A stretch of DNA of 41,635 nt from Chara braunii (GCA_003427395.1 BFEA01000464.1:1085906-1127540), one strand, 5' to 3'; positions 1 to 10,788 are shown, numbered from the stretch's first letter. Notes: generated from the letters alone by a model not told the origin. Numbers and translations: made by a program.

Positions 1-1072
1 GCACTCGACGGGATTTTGTTCGAGAATGCAAGAGTGTTTAGATCTGTAGTTTTGAATGCACTGCGCAGGCCATCTGCCTTATGCTGCACGACATCTGCAA
101 CCGATCTACAGGGCAGCCTTGAGAAACAAGGCGTCGAGGATCAACGCCGCGGTGACTTACTAAACCTGAGTCGCGGGTACGTCCCTCATTTCCATGCATG
201 ATCAAGCTGATGATTGTTTTCTTTCCCTCTCTCCTGTCAAAAAGAATTGATTAGTGGTTGCGCGAGTGTTTTTCCTTGGTGACGTCTCGGGATTTTTGCA
301 ATTGATTGACATGTGAACTGACAAACGCCCTTCGATCGAGCGTCAGCCTCCCGTATCTCCCGTATCAATGCGACCTTTTCCTTACGACGAGGAAAGGACA
401 CGTGTATGCGAGTGCGACGTATAAGAAGCTGTCGCACGGATCGGCGGACGATTTTACTTCCCTCCGAAAAATTGTTGTTCAGGGTTCATAGAGGTTGGGT
501 TTGTCATTATCGATACGCACTTTCCACCTTACTCGATATTGTTGCCATTTAACGAGTTGATCGTCATCCTGTGGACAACAGTAGAACCCCACTGGCCTCG
601 CACTCTATGCACCGAGTGCCAGCGCTTTGAGCGCTACGAATCCAAGGGTTTCCACTACCGCGTACGGAGCGAAGACGAACACAGAGAAAGAGCCACACGA
701 CTGAGGCCCTCCACGTCGGACTCAGAACTGACTAGTGCGGGACGTCGGGACTTAATACGAAGACGAAACACGCGAAGCGTGCCGAAACCTTTTCGCTATA
801 AACGAAGGGCCGTAGCACGGTGGGAAGTCCGACAATACTTTTTTGATTGAATTTGTATTTCTCTCTCCTTTCGCGCCGAACTCTCCTACGCATTTTGCGA
901 CATATGAAAAACGGTCGACTTACTTCATCGAACCAACACGGGGGATCTCAGTTTTGTCTGTGTCCCCACACTCAATTTCCAAAAATCCTTGGCACACTCC
1001 ATCTTGCTGTTTTTCTGGGCCCCTTTTCCGCAACTTAGCACTCCGAACGAAAGACAGCACAAGGCGTGAGGT
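1..1072 (+). repeat. 5' LTR of element 1, right-hand part (R-U5)
   Basis: This segment is repeated in the same orientation at 11201-12266 with almost no net length change and scattered substitutions. Similarity stops exactly where the primer binding site begins (1073), which fixes the LTR end. The LTR ends in a sequence like GAGGT rather than the usual CA. The promoter-bearing left part of the LTR lies outside the window and can be seen only in the 3' copy. ORFs inside it are incidental. Confidence 0.92.
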
Positions 1073-1085
1073 TGGTATCGGAGCC
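1073..1085 (+). other. Primer binding site, initiator-Met tRNA type
   Basis: TGGTATCGGAGCC differs at one position from the usual plant initiator-methionine primer binding site TGGTATCAGAGCC. It sits directly at the point where similarity between the two LTR copies stops, as expected for the minus-strand primer site. Confidence 0.85.
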
Positions 1086-1202
1086 GACACGTGTCGGTTT
1101 TGATGATAGTTAGTCGAACTGGCGAAAGGTAGAAGAAGCCCTCAACCAGCTCGAAGAGACCGCCCAGTGACCAGGTGTCGATCTGGTGCGGTTGTACCCG
1201 CC

Positions 1203-2498
1203 ATGCCAATGGTAGACGGTAATAGGGTGGTCGTTAGCATTCCTGCCCCCTTCCCCTTCTTCCCTAACGATACCCATCCTGAAGCTTGGTTGGAAGTCGT
1301 CGAAGCTCAAGGATACAGTGCGGATGATCTTCCCCGCGTTCTTACCTTGCTACTTCGGAATACGTCGCATGACTGGTTCAGAAAGCACACGTGGGTAGAT
1401 TGGAATACTTTCAAACAAGCGTTCTTGGCCCGATTCGATACGGTCAGTGAAGATGCCGCCTGGTACGTACTCAAAAATCGTCCGCAAGGACTAGGGGAAT
1501 TGCTGCCTGATTTCATGGATCGATTTCAAACCACGTTGGACAAATCTGGGCGAGATGAGAAACCCGCTCAAGATTTGTTCATCGATCATCTACGAAGTCG
1601 GACTTTGAAAGGGAAGTTACAGAAAAAGGTTCCCCCGAAAACTCACCAGTTGTCGGCTATCATCGCTAAAGCCCTCGAGTTAGACCTGACCGATACAAAG
1701 AAATATATCAGTCAGGGAGACGAAGACATCATAGATACGATACAGGACGTAGCAGCTAAAAGACGATCATGGTTACAGGCGGTAGAACGGTTTTATCCCC
1801 ATGACCTCCCCGACGGGACCGCCTCTGATATCCCGTTAGCTTCGTCGTCTTTGCCCCCAACGAATCCACAAGTAGCGACACTTAAAAGCAGAATCCCCAA
1901 CGATTCCCCCTCTCAGGCCGTAACAAATTTATATCTTGCACAAATGATCCATACGGTCACCACTAAGCAATCTGAATGGATGAGCAACCTGGTTCAAATG
2001 CAAGCAGCTCACATGGAGCGGATGGAACAGATAATGAGCAGGCTAATTAAGCCCAACCCGGCCCCTGCTCGACCTGCCCCTGCGTCATTTCCCCTCTTGC
2101 CTGCCCCGCCTACACCTGGGTACGCCCCACAGTTCCCTCACCTAGCTAATCCAGCACGAAAGGTCGAGTGTTTTAACTGCAAACAGCCCGGACATTTTGC
2201 CTGGGATTGCCCGCAGCCGAAACATAATCAACCCCCACCAGCCGCGGCCCCTGTGGCTCTGAACCAAGGACGAGTGGCCGCACTGATGGACACGGCCCAA
2301 GGAGGGGAACTTGTTGCATATGAGCAACCCTCCCCCTCAACGGCAGTTGCTTCAACCTCGGGAGCTTCTTCCTCCTCCGACGCTGCTGACGTGGTCGATT
2401 CACTCGAGTACCTTCATCTCGCCGGCATGGTTGGAGCGATCCGATCGGCCCATGATGATCTTAAATGGGTCGATCGTGAATCCAATCCCGGTCCATAG
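1203..2498 (+). CDS. Gag of gypsy element 1
   Basis: This is the capsid/nucleocapsid polyprotein of a gypsy element; it would assemble the cytoplasmic particle and package the RNA. I take the ATG at 1203 (protein begins MPMVDGN). The open frame extends upstream to 1167 without another ATG. The N-terminal 150 residues match the retrotransposon Gag pattern: a WLEVVEAQGYS start, a central run around HDWFRKHTWVDWNTFKQ, and a DLFIDHLRSRTLKGKLQKKV segment. A CCHC zinc knuckle reads CFNCKQPGHFAWDC at about 2168-2209. Pro/Ala-rich linkers flank the knuckle. The frame stops at TAG 2496-2498, and the same frame then continues into protease, so the stop is either a readthrough site or a mutation. Confidence 0.9.
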   Translation: MPMVDGNRVVVSIPAPFPFFPNDTHPEAWLEVVEAQGYSADDLPRVLTLLLRNTSHDWFRKHTWVDWNTFKQAFLARFDTVSEDAAWYVLKNRPQGLGELLPDFMDRFQTTLDKSGRDEKPAQDLFIDHLRSRTLKGKLQKKVPPKTHQLSAIIAKALELDLTDTKKYISQGDEDIIDTIQDVAAKRRSWLQAVERFYPHDLPDGTASDIPLASSSLPPTNPQVATLKSRIPNDSPSQAVTNLYLAQMIHTVTTKQSEWMSNLVQMQAAHMERMEQIMSRLIKPNPAPARPAPASFPLLPAPPTPGYAPQFPHLANPARKVECFNCKQPGHFAWDCPQPKHNQPPPAAAPVALNQGRVAALMDTAQGGELVAYEQPSPSTAVASTSGASSSSDAADVVDSLEYLHLAGMVGAIRSAHDDLKWVDRESNPGP

Positions 2499-3845
2499 TT
2501 TCGGACGGGAGAAATGGATGTATTACGAGCGCTTAAGCAGCTGGATATCCGAGTTCCGATCCCGGTAGGGCATTTTCTCACCATCTCCGAAGCTGCAAAC
2601 GATAAACTCCTGCAACATTGCCAGAAAAATCAAAAGCGCTTCACGTACCAGCGAGTACAACAAATGTTGAAGAAGAAGGAAGGAACTGAGGAGGTTGCAC
2701 CACCTGAACCTGAAACAGGTGAACCGTTTAACGCCCTTATCGATACTGGGTCTTCCGCAGTGGCCATATCCTTAAACACAGTAAGAAAGACAGGATGACT
2801 CGGATCCATTCTTCCTCAATCAAGCAAAGACAATTATGTCTCTGCCGACGAGGAAGCAATGAACATCATAGGTATTATTGAGAATGTGGCTGTGAAGGTC
2901 GGACGAGTACATGTCCTTGTTAACGCACTAGTGATAGATGTGCGCTCCTATTCTGTGTTGTTAGGATTACCTTGGGCGATGGCGGTAGGTGCTCGTCTGC
3001 ATTTCGACTCCAAACAACTGGTGCTCACGCAAATTGCGGGAAAGCCTCAGACTGTCCCCTTGCGGATTTTCACCCGGACGGCAAAACGAACTCCTAACGC
3101 TTTCCTAGTAGGGATGATTCAAGGCCTCGATCCCGAGGAACCTTCCTCCTCGGACATCAGTAGCGGAATTGGGGAACAGGTGTACGAAGAAGAAATGCCT
3201 AGTGAGGATGAATGGAAGCACCTGGTCGAACTTTTTGAACACGAAATCCCCGAAGAGTTTCGAGTATGCCCTAGAACCGCTCGAAGCTTCCACGTGGATT
3301 CGGAAGACAGCGCGCCCGCGCCTCTGGAAACCCGGATTAGTCCTTCAACCCTCCTCGAGGAACCCATCCAGCAAGTATCTGACCTAGCAGATGATTTGGA
3401 ACCCCCTCGCACCTTGTACGAGGGAGCGCTTTCCTTACGAGCACGCTACCAACAGACAGAACAATATGTGGATGTTTCTGTTTTCCCACCAAGATCTTTA
3501 CTAACAATGGGAGCGACCATCGCCTTGATTAAACAAGAGGCCGAAGCACCGGTAGGCGATGTACCCGATCTGATGCAGGAGATGACGGATCTAACAGGAC
3601 TAACTGTGGAAAAAACATCGGTCGGTTCAGAGACTGATGTCGAAGCCAAGAAAACCGAAATGATCAGCCCTGCTGAATTGCAGATGATTGCGATTGTTTT
3701 CTCTGTTCGCACCATTAGTTCTGTTTTTTCCAGTGTCCATGAGCGACGGGAAAGACCGGCTGATTGGGTCGACATATCTCTTCAGATCCCTGGACGACCG
3801 ACAATCTCCCTCCCAAACCACGTCCCCACTGAACTCCAAAAGTAG
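2499..3845 (+). pseudogene. Aspartic protease and linker region of gypsy element 1
   Basis: This continues the Gag frame. A segment DVLRALKQLDIRVPIPVGHF precedes the protease and is matched in element 2. The retroviral-type aspartic protease active site reads FNALIDTGSSAVAISL near 2728-2775. It is followed by a TGA at 2796-2798 in the same frame, then by the second half of the protease fold (VLVNALVIDVRSYSVLLGLPW). About 230 acidic residues follow, including DDLEPPRTLYEGAL near 3388-3429. The frame ends at TAG 3843-3845. The catalytic Asp is present, but two in-frame stops mean no continuous protein can be made here. Confidence 0.85.
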
Positions 3846-5338
3846 CTAATTAGTGTTTTGAATGGCTACGTGGAAGTATTGAGTGTGCGCGATAATAATA
3901 TCGACCTAACTAACGTGATTGAACATGCCATTCTCACGGGGGATCATCCACCCATTAGCTGCGTTCCTTATAGGTACTCACCAGCTCAAAGAGCGGCCGC
4001 TTTTCAGTGGATCAAAGAATTTGAAGCTAATGGATGGATCGAACCCGCTATAGGACCATGGTCTTTTCCCGTAGTAATTGTGCCTAAAAAGGCCGGAGGA
4101 ATTCGCATTTGCATCGATTATCGAAAGTTGAATGATATCACGATCAAGGATGTGTACCCTCTCCCCCGGATTGACGAGTTGTTGGATGCGATTGAGAGTG
4201 CTCGATTTTTCAGCAAGTTTGATGTTCGCCATGGGTTCCATCATCTTCTTGTTCGAGAGGAAGATCGCCCGAAGACTGCGTTCGTACTCTTCGAAGATAC
4301 GTGGCAGTGGATTCGATGTCCAATGGGCATCTGCAATGCTCCCACAACTTTCCTGCGAGCCATGAACATGGCCTTTCAGAACTTTGTGCGGAAGACTCGT
4401 CTGGCGCAGAGTATCATTAACTACTGCGTGATTGTGTACATGGATGGCATTTTGGTGTATTCGAGTTCCTACGAAGGACACGTGCAACACATTGAATGGG
4501 CGTTGCATGCGTTACGAGATGCTGGTTTCAAGGTGGCATTCGAGAAGTGCCAGTTTTTCCTAACCACCATTTCCTTCCTAGGACACGTGGTAACAGACCA
4601 AGGACTCAGACCGGAGCCGTAGAAGGTGGCAGCTGTCAGAGATGCGCCGGTGCCTACGACTATTACGCAGGTTCGCGCCTTTCTGGGCCTGGCCTCATAC
4701 TACCGAAGGTTTATCAAGGGCTTCGCGGCAATTGCGGGACCTTCACGAATCTGCTGCGAAAAGACCAGCCGTTGATCAGGACGCCAGAGTGTGATCAAGC
4801 GTTTTCGGAACTAAAGGCCGCCCTCATTTCGGCCCCGGTCCTTATAAGGTCGGATCCTGAAAAGCCTTTTGTCCTCATTACTGACTGGCAGCCAGAGGCA
4901 ATTTCGACGATCTTAGCCCAGGTGGGACCAATCGGACTTGAGAACGTGGTGGAGTATGCGTCCAAATCGGTGCCCGTCTGCAAGCGTAACTACGCCGCTC
5001 CAACAGGAGAATGCTACGCGGCGCTTTGGGGAATCAGTCACTTTCGAGCTTACTTGTATGGGCGGAAGTTCACATTGGTAACCGATCATGAGCCTCTTCT
5101 AGCCCTGAAGAAATCTAAGGATTACTCGGGCATGATCGAGGGATGGGCAACAGTGCGGCAGAGCATGGACTTTGACATTCGTCACCGGAAACACGAAAGG
5201 CACGGGAATGCGGACGGATTGACACGACTGCACCGACCTGAGAAGGTTTCGAAGAATGACGAGGTGATTTCGTGGAACGAACCGAAGAAGGAGAATGGTC
5301 CTCGGTACGGCCAAATGAAGATCCTGTCAAAGGAGTAA
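3846..5338 (+). pseudogene. Reverse transcriptase and RNase H of gypsy element 1
   Basis: The RT copies the element RNA into DNA and the RNase H removes the RNA strand. RT fingers and palm are clear: IRICIDYRKLNDITIKDVYP, SARFFSKFDVRHGFHHLLV with the first catalytic Asp, and IRCPMGICNAPTTFLRAM. The catalytic box reads YMDG near 4438-4449 instead of YMDD or YIDD, so the second catalytic Asp is lost. A TAG at 4620-4622 interrupts the thumb. Near 4740 the reading frame shifts by one base in the run leading to [11 protein letters not shown]. The RNase H follows (TDWQPEAISTILAQV, ENVVEYASKSV, ECYAALWGISHFRAYLYG) and ends at DGLTRL before the TAA at 5336-5338. This copy cannot make an active enzyme. 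Confidence 0.9.
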
Positions 5339-5411
5339 GTGACACGGGGTCCATTTTTTTTTTTGTTCTGCCCCCTCTGCAATTCAGTCCCGTCTCTCCC
5401 TCTCTGCCATC
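5339..5411 (+). promoter_or_regulatory. Leader between RNase H and integrase ORFs, splice-acceptor-like
   Basis: These 73 bases separate the RNase H stop from the integrase ATG. They hold a run of Ts (5354-5364), a pyrimidine-rich stretch and a CAG at 5385-5387, which together look like a 3' splice site. A GTAAGT overlaps the RNase H stop at 5335-5340. Joining those two sites would not put the integrase in frame, so any splicing would have to use another donor to make a separate integrase mRNA. This is inference from base composition only. Confidence 0.35.
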
Positions 5412-7116
5412 ATGACTACCCCATCCGTCTCTGCGACCCCTTCTTCTCCTACTAATTCTGCCCCTCTCACCTCCTCCGCTTTCTTTGTCACCCTCCCCGA
5501 CAAATTCTGCTATTTTTGTACATGTATTGCACGGGTTTATGGGGTTGACTGTCATCCTTTCGAAACCGGGTTTGTCGATTGGGTAGAATGTGCCACGTGT
5601 GTCAATCGTGCGCACGGGGCCTGCGTTCGCTATCGGACGAATAGGAGGTGCCCCCTGTGTAGAACGGCCAAACTTCCCACAGAGGTTCGATTTGAGGCCG
5701 TTCGTACGGACGAACCTGAATATGACGAGAAATACCGTCGAGCGGAGGTTTGGACGAATAAAATTTTACTAGCTAAATTAGCGGGATTATCATTGGGTCA
5801 CCTCACCAAACACGACAGGCGCAGGGCTAACGAGAGATCTCGGGACTATCGATGGATCAACGGTCATTTGGAGAAGCGTAAAACTGACGGATCGGGTTCG
5901 TGGTTGACAGTTCCTCATCCATTCCAGAGATATGATTGGACCCGATCTGCTCACGAAGAACAGACCGCTCATTTCGCTATACGTGTCACGGAGGCAACTA
6001 TAGACCAGAACCAATCCAATATACGAGATGATATCACATATGTTATCGCCAATTGTCTGGTCTGTGCCGCTGATCGCGCCTCAATACGGGGACCGAACAC
6101 GATAGTACCAATGGAAGTAGAACGCCCCTTCCAGCGAGTCAGTATGGACACAACATATATTGACGTGCCACCTGGCCCAAACCGTTGTGAATATTATATC
6201 CTTTTAGTATTAATAGATACAAGTACATCGAGGTCTACCCCTGCAAGACCCGCAAGGCCGCAGAAATAGCCACGTACATCGATCGGTTCCTCTATACCCA
6301 TCTAGATACGAAAGAAATTTTGACCGATAATGGGTCCGAATTCAAAGGCGAAGTAGAGGAACTGCTCGCGCGAAGGGGCATCACGCTCCGACATACGGCA
6401 CCCTACGTTTCTAAGTCGAACGGGTTGGCCGAAAATGCCAACCGTATGATTAAATTCGCCCTTCGCAGGAATTTAGCGGCGCATGACACGCGTCCGTGGC
6501 CCGAGATCGTGTATCAGATCGTCGGAATTCATCGGGCCACCCCTCATGAGTCCACAGGGTTCACCCCCTTTCAGCTTCGCACTAATAGCCTCCCCTGTGT
6601 TCACTACCGGGGTAACTCGGAAATTGCCGAAGCAGGGGGTAGAGACACGCATGCCGCCCTCAAGGCCAAGGCCAAAAGGTATACCGATTTAATGGAACGG
6701 GCCGTCCCGAAGCTAGCCCGAAAACGACAAAGGAGACCGATTTGGCCCACGGTAGGCAGGTCCGTAGCTATGGGGCTCGAAATGGAAATGATGGGCCCCA
6801 GCATCAATATAAATTAGGGGACCTAGTGCAGGTATGTAAATGTGCACGCGACCGGAAACTCGCTCCCAAGTTTTCTTGTTGTTTTCGCGTTGTCGAGCTC
6901 GGACCCAACGGCGCCAACACGGTGCGCATCGCGCCCGAGGCTAGTGCCAGCCATAGCTCTGTCCCCATCGTCTGACATACCTCCTACCTCCGACCTCGTC
7001 TTCCCTCTGATCTTCCCCCTTCTTCCTCTTCCGAAGGCGAGGAGAACGACGACGATCTAACTCTCTCTCCGCTCTCTCCCTCCTGCCCTTCATCTTCCTC
7101 TCTGTCCTCGCCATGA
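5412..7116 (+). pseudogene. Integrase of gypsy element 1 with N-terminal PHD-like finger, frameshifted
   Basis: This ORF has its own ATG (MTTPSVSATPSS) rather than continuing from RNase H. Residues 33-83 form a Cys4-His-Cys3 cluster: C33-x2-C36, WVEC60-x2-C63-x4-H68-x2-C71, C80-x2-C83. This is close to a PHD finger, but the last spacing is short. The usual integrase HHCC motif follows (HEEQTAH to NCLVC, about 5951-6063). The DDE core starts at VSMDTTYI and continues, after a frameshift near 6218, with LTDNGSEF and NGLAENANRM, so all three acidic residues are present. A second shift near 6740 leads to a GPY/F-like tail (YKLGDLVQV, KLAPKF). A Ser/Pro-rich tail then reads to TGA 7114-7116, with one in-frame stop at 6973. 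The enzyme would join cDNA to the host chromosome; the finger may bias targeting. Confidence 0.87.
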
Positions 7117-8257
7117 GCTTCATTACGGAGCGGGCTCTCGATGATCAACTGTTGCAGCCACGTGGACACATCTCATAAATTCGGCAAGTTCGTCATCCAC
7201 GGCTTAGTACGGATCTTTGGCACCTGGCGCAGTTCTTCTGCGACATGGGTGTGTGTGCAGCCGCCGCTTTTCGATTCGAAGGGAGTCAGCAGGCAATAGT
7301 ATTGGCGGAGGTGGTAGCGGTACATCGGCGACCGGCTCCCGGAACGAGCCACGTCACCACAGTCGCGGCTTTCAGCGGCGACATCAGTATGGTCAATCCA
7401 CTGTGGCATACCGCGATCTTGACCTCGCTGCGAGAGTGGACGGAGCAGGTGTCCAACGTGTGGCAGCGCAGTCTTGCCCGACCAGGGCACAATCTCATCC
7501 CGACCTCTGCACCTGATCTTGACGGGGTCCACCTCTCTCCGCGCGAGCCAGCAGTTGCGATCCTCACCCTCGTTGCTTTCCCACGCCCCTGATGAACCGC
7601 GCCGCCCCCCTCGCACCTCTCGCCATCTTCGGTCTCCCCTCTCTTTTCCCTACCTTCTGGCAGTCCGATCTTCATCCTCATCTTTCCCTCTCGATCGAAC
7701 CCCTTCCCGTCCCGCTTCTTAATCCCGGGCATTAGCGACTTTGGCGCGAAACCATTGTCGAATTGTCCATGTGTTTGGCTCGAGTGCAGGTGACGAGGAC
7801 ACGGACCAGCGAGCATCCCGCGTATTTCGAAAATCTGGAATTGTTGATCATACAAGCTTGGAGGACTATCGTGGAGGGTCATCTCCTCAGTTCTCTCTTC
7901 GGATCGGTGCGGCCGGGACATCGCCAGCTAATCACTCAAGAACTCATCGCGCCGATCGTGCAATTGGCGGACGATCTCTCTCTTGACATCGTTTCGCAAA
8001 GCGACGACGGCCCCGCTCCGCACGTACTCACGTGAATGTTGGATCCGTATCTTCAGTGGAGTGCATGCTTGGAAGAGCCTGGGGACGAAGACTCTCTACC
8101 GTCGCGGCAGGAGTATCTGAAGCCATACGACATCATCGATCACGCTTTCTATCCGAAGGCAGAGGAGGTGGTGATAGAGGGGGAGGAAAGTGACGACGAC
8201 GAGGAAACATCGGAAGAGGGAAGCTATAGCGAGTATAGCGAGGGCGAGCAGAGCGAA

Positions 8258-8289
<32 letters not shown>

Positions 8290-8629
8290 AACCGGGTCTG
8301 AGTGGGAAGCCTTGCCGGAGGAGGCGACGCGTACTGGTATGGAGGCGGAAGATCCTGAGGCAGCACTGAGGCGGGAGGAAATTGCCACCGAAAAACGCCA
8401 GCTGGAGTTCGCCAGCGAAGCAAGCCTGCGCATCGGTGACGATCCGGCCAGGGATCCGGAGCCGCCGAAGCCCGAGGATGGCGATCCAGCAGCGGCCACC
8501 CCCAGCACCTCACGGCGGAGACGGAGCCGATCCTCCTCCCCCTCCAGCCCCACCCGTCCCCCAGTTCGTCCACGTACCGATGCGGGGGATAGGCCTTCGT
8601 TTCCGGACATTATCCCGCTGTCCCCTTGA
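7113..8629 (+). pseudogene. Extra 3' ORF (ORF3) of gypsy element 1, acidic protein, broken
   Basis: I do not recognise a family. The start ATG (7113-7115, protein MSFITERALDDQ) overlaps the integrase-tail stop as ATGA. The frame meets TAA at 7176, stays coding-like to 7590, then jumps to another frame at a TGATG overlap (7590-7594). After TAG near 7735 it is open to TGA 8033-8035, directly followed by ATG 8036. The last part (8036-8629, 197 codons) is strongly acidic, with an 11-residue run of Glu near 8260-8290, then Arg/Ser-rich and Pro-rich stretches. Helical segments such as ENLELLIIQAWRTIVEGHLL look genuinely protein-like. Its position between integrase and 3' LTR is that of envelope-like or accessory ORFs. 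No membrane segment is visible in it. Confidence 0.5.
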
Positions 8630-9086
8630 TTACCTCACCCTCGAGCAGATCCACACCCCCGTCACCTTCCCCCACCACCCCTTCCATCCCCATCTCTTCC
8701 GTGATTTCTACTCTACGCGCCTAATCGCTACTATTTACCCTCACCACCCCCTTCAACTCGCTGCCCCCACGTTTTGTCTACATATCCTGTTGTTCAGCGT
8801 TGCGTGGGAGCAGTGCAACGTAGTAGAAGTCTATTGCGTAGCCACGGGGACGACCCCCGCCTGTCGCCACTACAATTTCTTTCGCGCAGCGCTCTTCCAC
8901 ACCCTCTCCTCCCTCTTCCGCGACTACCTCGCCTCTCACCCTCATAGCGGCGATCGCTTCCCTCGTTTTCACCGGATCATTCGTGATGCGAAACTTCCGA
9001 TGACAGTAGAAGGGTTGAATCGTTACCTACCCCCACTTCCTCCCCGTCGTCCCTGCGGACGTCCCTCCATGTACAGCCTCTACTGA
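8580..9086 (+). CDS. Possible ORF4, or frameshifted end of ORF3
   Basis: The family is unknown. This frame opens at ATG 8580 inside the last 50 bases of ORF3 and runs 168 codons (MRGIGLRF to SMYSLY). It is rich in His, Phe, Leu and Pro. Its middle holds a hydrophobic stretch (LQLAAPTFCLHILLFSVAW, about 8753-8809) that could span a membrane. It may be the natural continuation of ORF3 after a one-base shift, or a separate overlapping ORF. The frame is also open far upstream, but that part looks like a shadow of ORF3. Confidence 0.4.
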   Translation: MRGIGLRFRTLSRCPLDYLTLEQIHTPVTFPHHPFHPHLFRDFYSTRLIATIYPHHPLQLAAPTFCLHILLFSVAWEQCNVVEVYCVATGTTPACRHYNFFRAALFHTLSSLFRDYLASHPHSGDRFPRFHRIIRDAKLPMTVEGLNRYLPPLPPRRPCGRPSMYSLY

Positions 9087-10788
9087 CCGATTCCAACAAG
9101 GCGGTAAAACCCAATCGCATGACTATTCCCCCCCCCTCCCTTCACCCAATCGACAGGGGAGAACGACACGAATCAGTAAGCTTCGCGAAGATCATGCCAT
9201 TGACGATGACGTCAACCTACGCTCTGATTCGACGGGCCGCAACGAGCCGGGGTGCAGAGCACACGGAGAACCAGCGGACGATGATGGCGTCACCTTGACG
9301 ACCTCCGACGATTCCAGCAGCACGAGCCAATAGACTCACGAGGAGGTTGCAATTGAAGTTGGCGTCAACATGAACTCTGGCTCGATTATCTGCTTGGTTC
9401 CTCATGCATCACTCTTCCCCCTCTTTCCTTCTCCGCTGTGACATGCAATCAGGAGATCGCATAATTTTGGAAACCCCCTGCGCATCACATATGTGACGAA
9501 CTACTTACCGAACCCGTGCTATCTTTCGTACCCCTTTGGTTTGAATTTTTCTTGTATCATACCGACCCTGCAAGCACCACGTTTGTTTTCTTGATTTCGG
9601 GCGCCGCGTTTTGGGCTCCCATCTTCCGAAAGCTTTTGTGATTCTTAGGTTCTGCTTTTTCTTTTGCAATTCGAGAAATGCATAGGAAGTTACGCGCGCT
9701 TTAGCGAGCGCACTGGAATTGGGTCCGACAGTTGGGAATTCCGGGATAAGCGAAACTGCGACGTGTCCTTTTTGTGTGTGAATGTTCTCGGCCGCGTTGG
9801 GAAAAACTCTCGGAATTTTGTGAGGATACGAATAGGCGTAGGACATTCTTTTCCCGCGTCGTCCTTTTCGCGTGCGGATATGGTGATTTCAATTTTGAAT
9901 TGGTTTAGGACATAGGCAAGCTGTAACTGTTTCGGTGCCTTTTCTTTTTCTTTTTGTTGACGGCGCCACTCATCCGAAGCTTTCTTCTCCCCCCCCGCTT
10001 TGTTTTCCTCATCGTTCTCTCCCGCGCTCTTTCCTCTTTCCCCACCCCTTCCCATCCTCCCTTCTCGCAACTGTTTTATCTCTCTCTCTCTCTCTCGCTC
10101 TAATCGATTGCGCGCCCATTTTCGTTTCTTGATCATCTGAATCTTGGATCCGTCTTGCGCTACTTCTCGCGCCCTTTGCGCCCTTTTTCCTTTCGCCTTT
10201 CGAACGTGAATCGGAAGCCCGGTCGATCCTTCCATTACTCTCGCCCACCAATCAGACGCGTGGTACGATAGGATCTGCCTATTGCGCGACGAATCTGATT
10301 GGCGAAGCTCAGACTACCGAAGGATCAACATGGCTTCCGTAGCGCGCTCCCCGCCAAGTCTTCTCCTCGTGCTTCTTTTCGTACACTTCGATTTTCCCCC
10401 TGCCTTCTCTCTCCCTTGCCCCCCTTCTCGCCACTATAAATTCCGCAAACGCGCCCGCAAATCTCTCTTACTTTTTCGACTCCCAAGCCAGCTTCCGGGA
10501 AGCAGTGTCTAGGCAGAGTGTTTGGTGCAAGTCGGAAAGTCCTGTCGGGCTGACGATAGGCTGGCCGCTTGCGCGCTTGATCGCCACGATGGACTGTGGG
10601 ATCTGGGCGAACCGCGTTGAGTTTACGTCGGCGGGGTGACGATCGTCGATCGCAGTGGTGGGAGTTAGCACGCGACAGCCGGGATCGTCGGTGTGGGTAT
10701 GAGGATCGATGATTGGAGTTGAGTGGGTGATTGGCCCGGGGCCATATTGGAATTCACGGCGAATGCGCCTTTGTTGTTGCGGATCTTT
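9087..10788 (+). other. Non-coding: probable U3 of the 3' LTR of element 1
   Basis: I see no gene. The polypurine tract and exact LTR start could not be placed; AGGGGAGAA near 9160 is a weak candidate for the tract. The rest carries a (TC)n run at 10079-10098, a CCAAT at 10247-10251 and a TATA box at 10435. The downstream stretch 10570-10740 resembles 19855-19950 of the second gypsy LTR, for example a shared GGACTGTGGG and GGGCGAACC. Confidence 0.6.
10435..10441 (+). promoter_or_regulatory. TATA box of element 1 LTR promoter
   Basis: TATAAAT lies in the context CTATAAATTC, about 190 bases downstream of a CCAAT sequence and before a pyrimidine-rich stretch typical of a transcription start. 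The second gypsy LTR carries the same CTATAAATTC word at 19691-19700. Position in the LTR supports use as the element promoter. Confidence 0.6.

Noticed and set aside
200-225. CTGATGA in the LTR copies (near 206 and 11398) as possible hammerhead cores.
   Set aside because: No GAAA partner with a stem II follows at a sensible distance.
5335-5387. A 53-base intron from GTAAGT (5335) to CAG (5387) joining RNase H to integrase.
   Set aside because: Removing it does not restore a common frame, and the product would stop within nine codons. Kept only as an acceptor-like leader.
8036-8629. The Glu-rich ORF as a host nuclear acidic protein.
   Set aside because: It lies between the gypsy integrase and the 3' LTR and continues the chain of frames from 7113, so an element origin is simpler.
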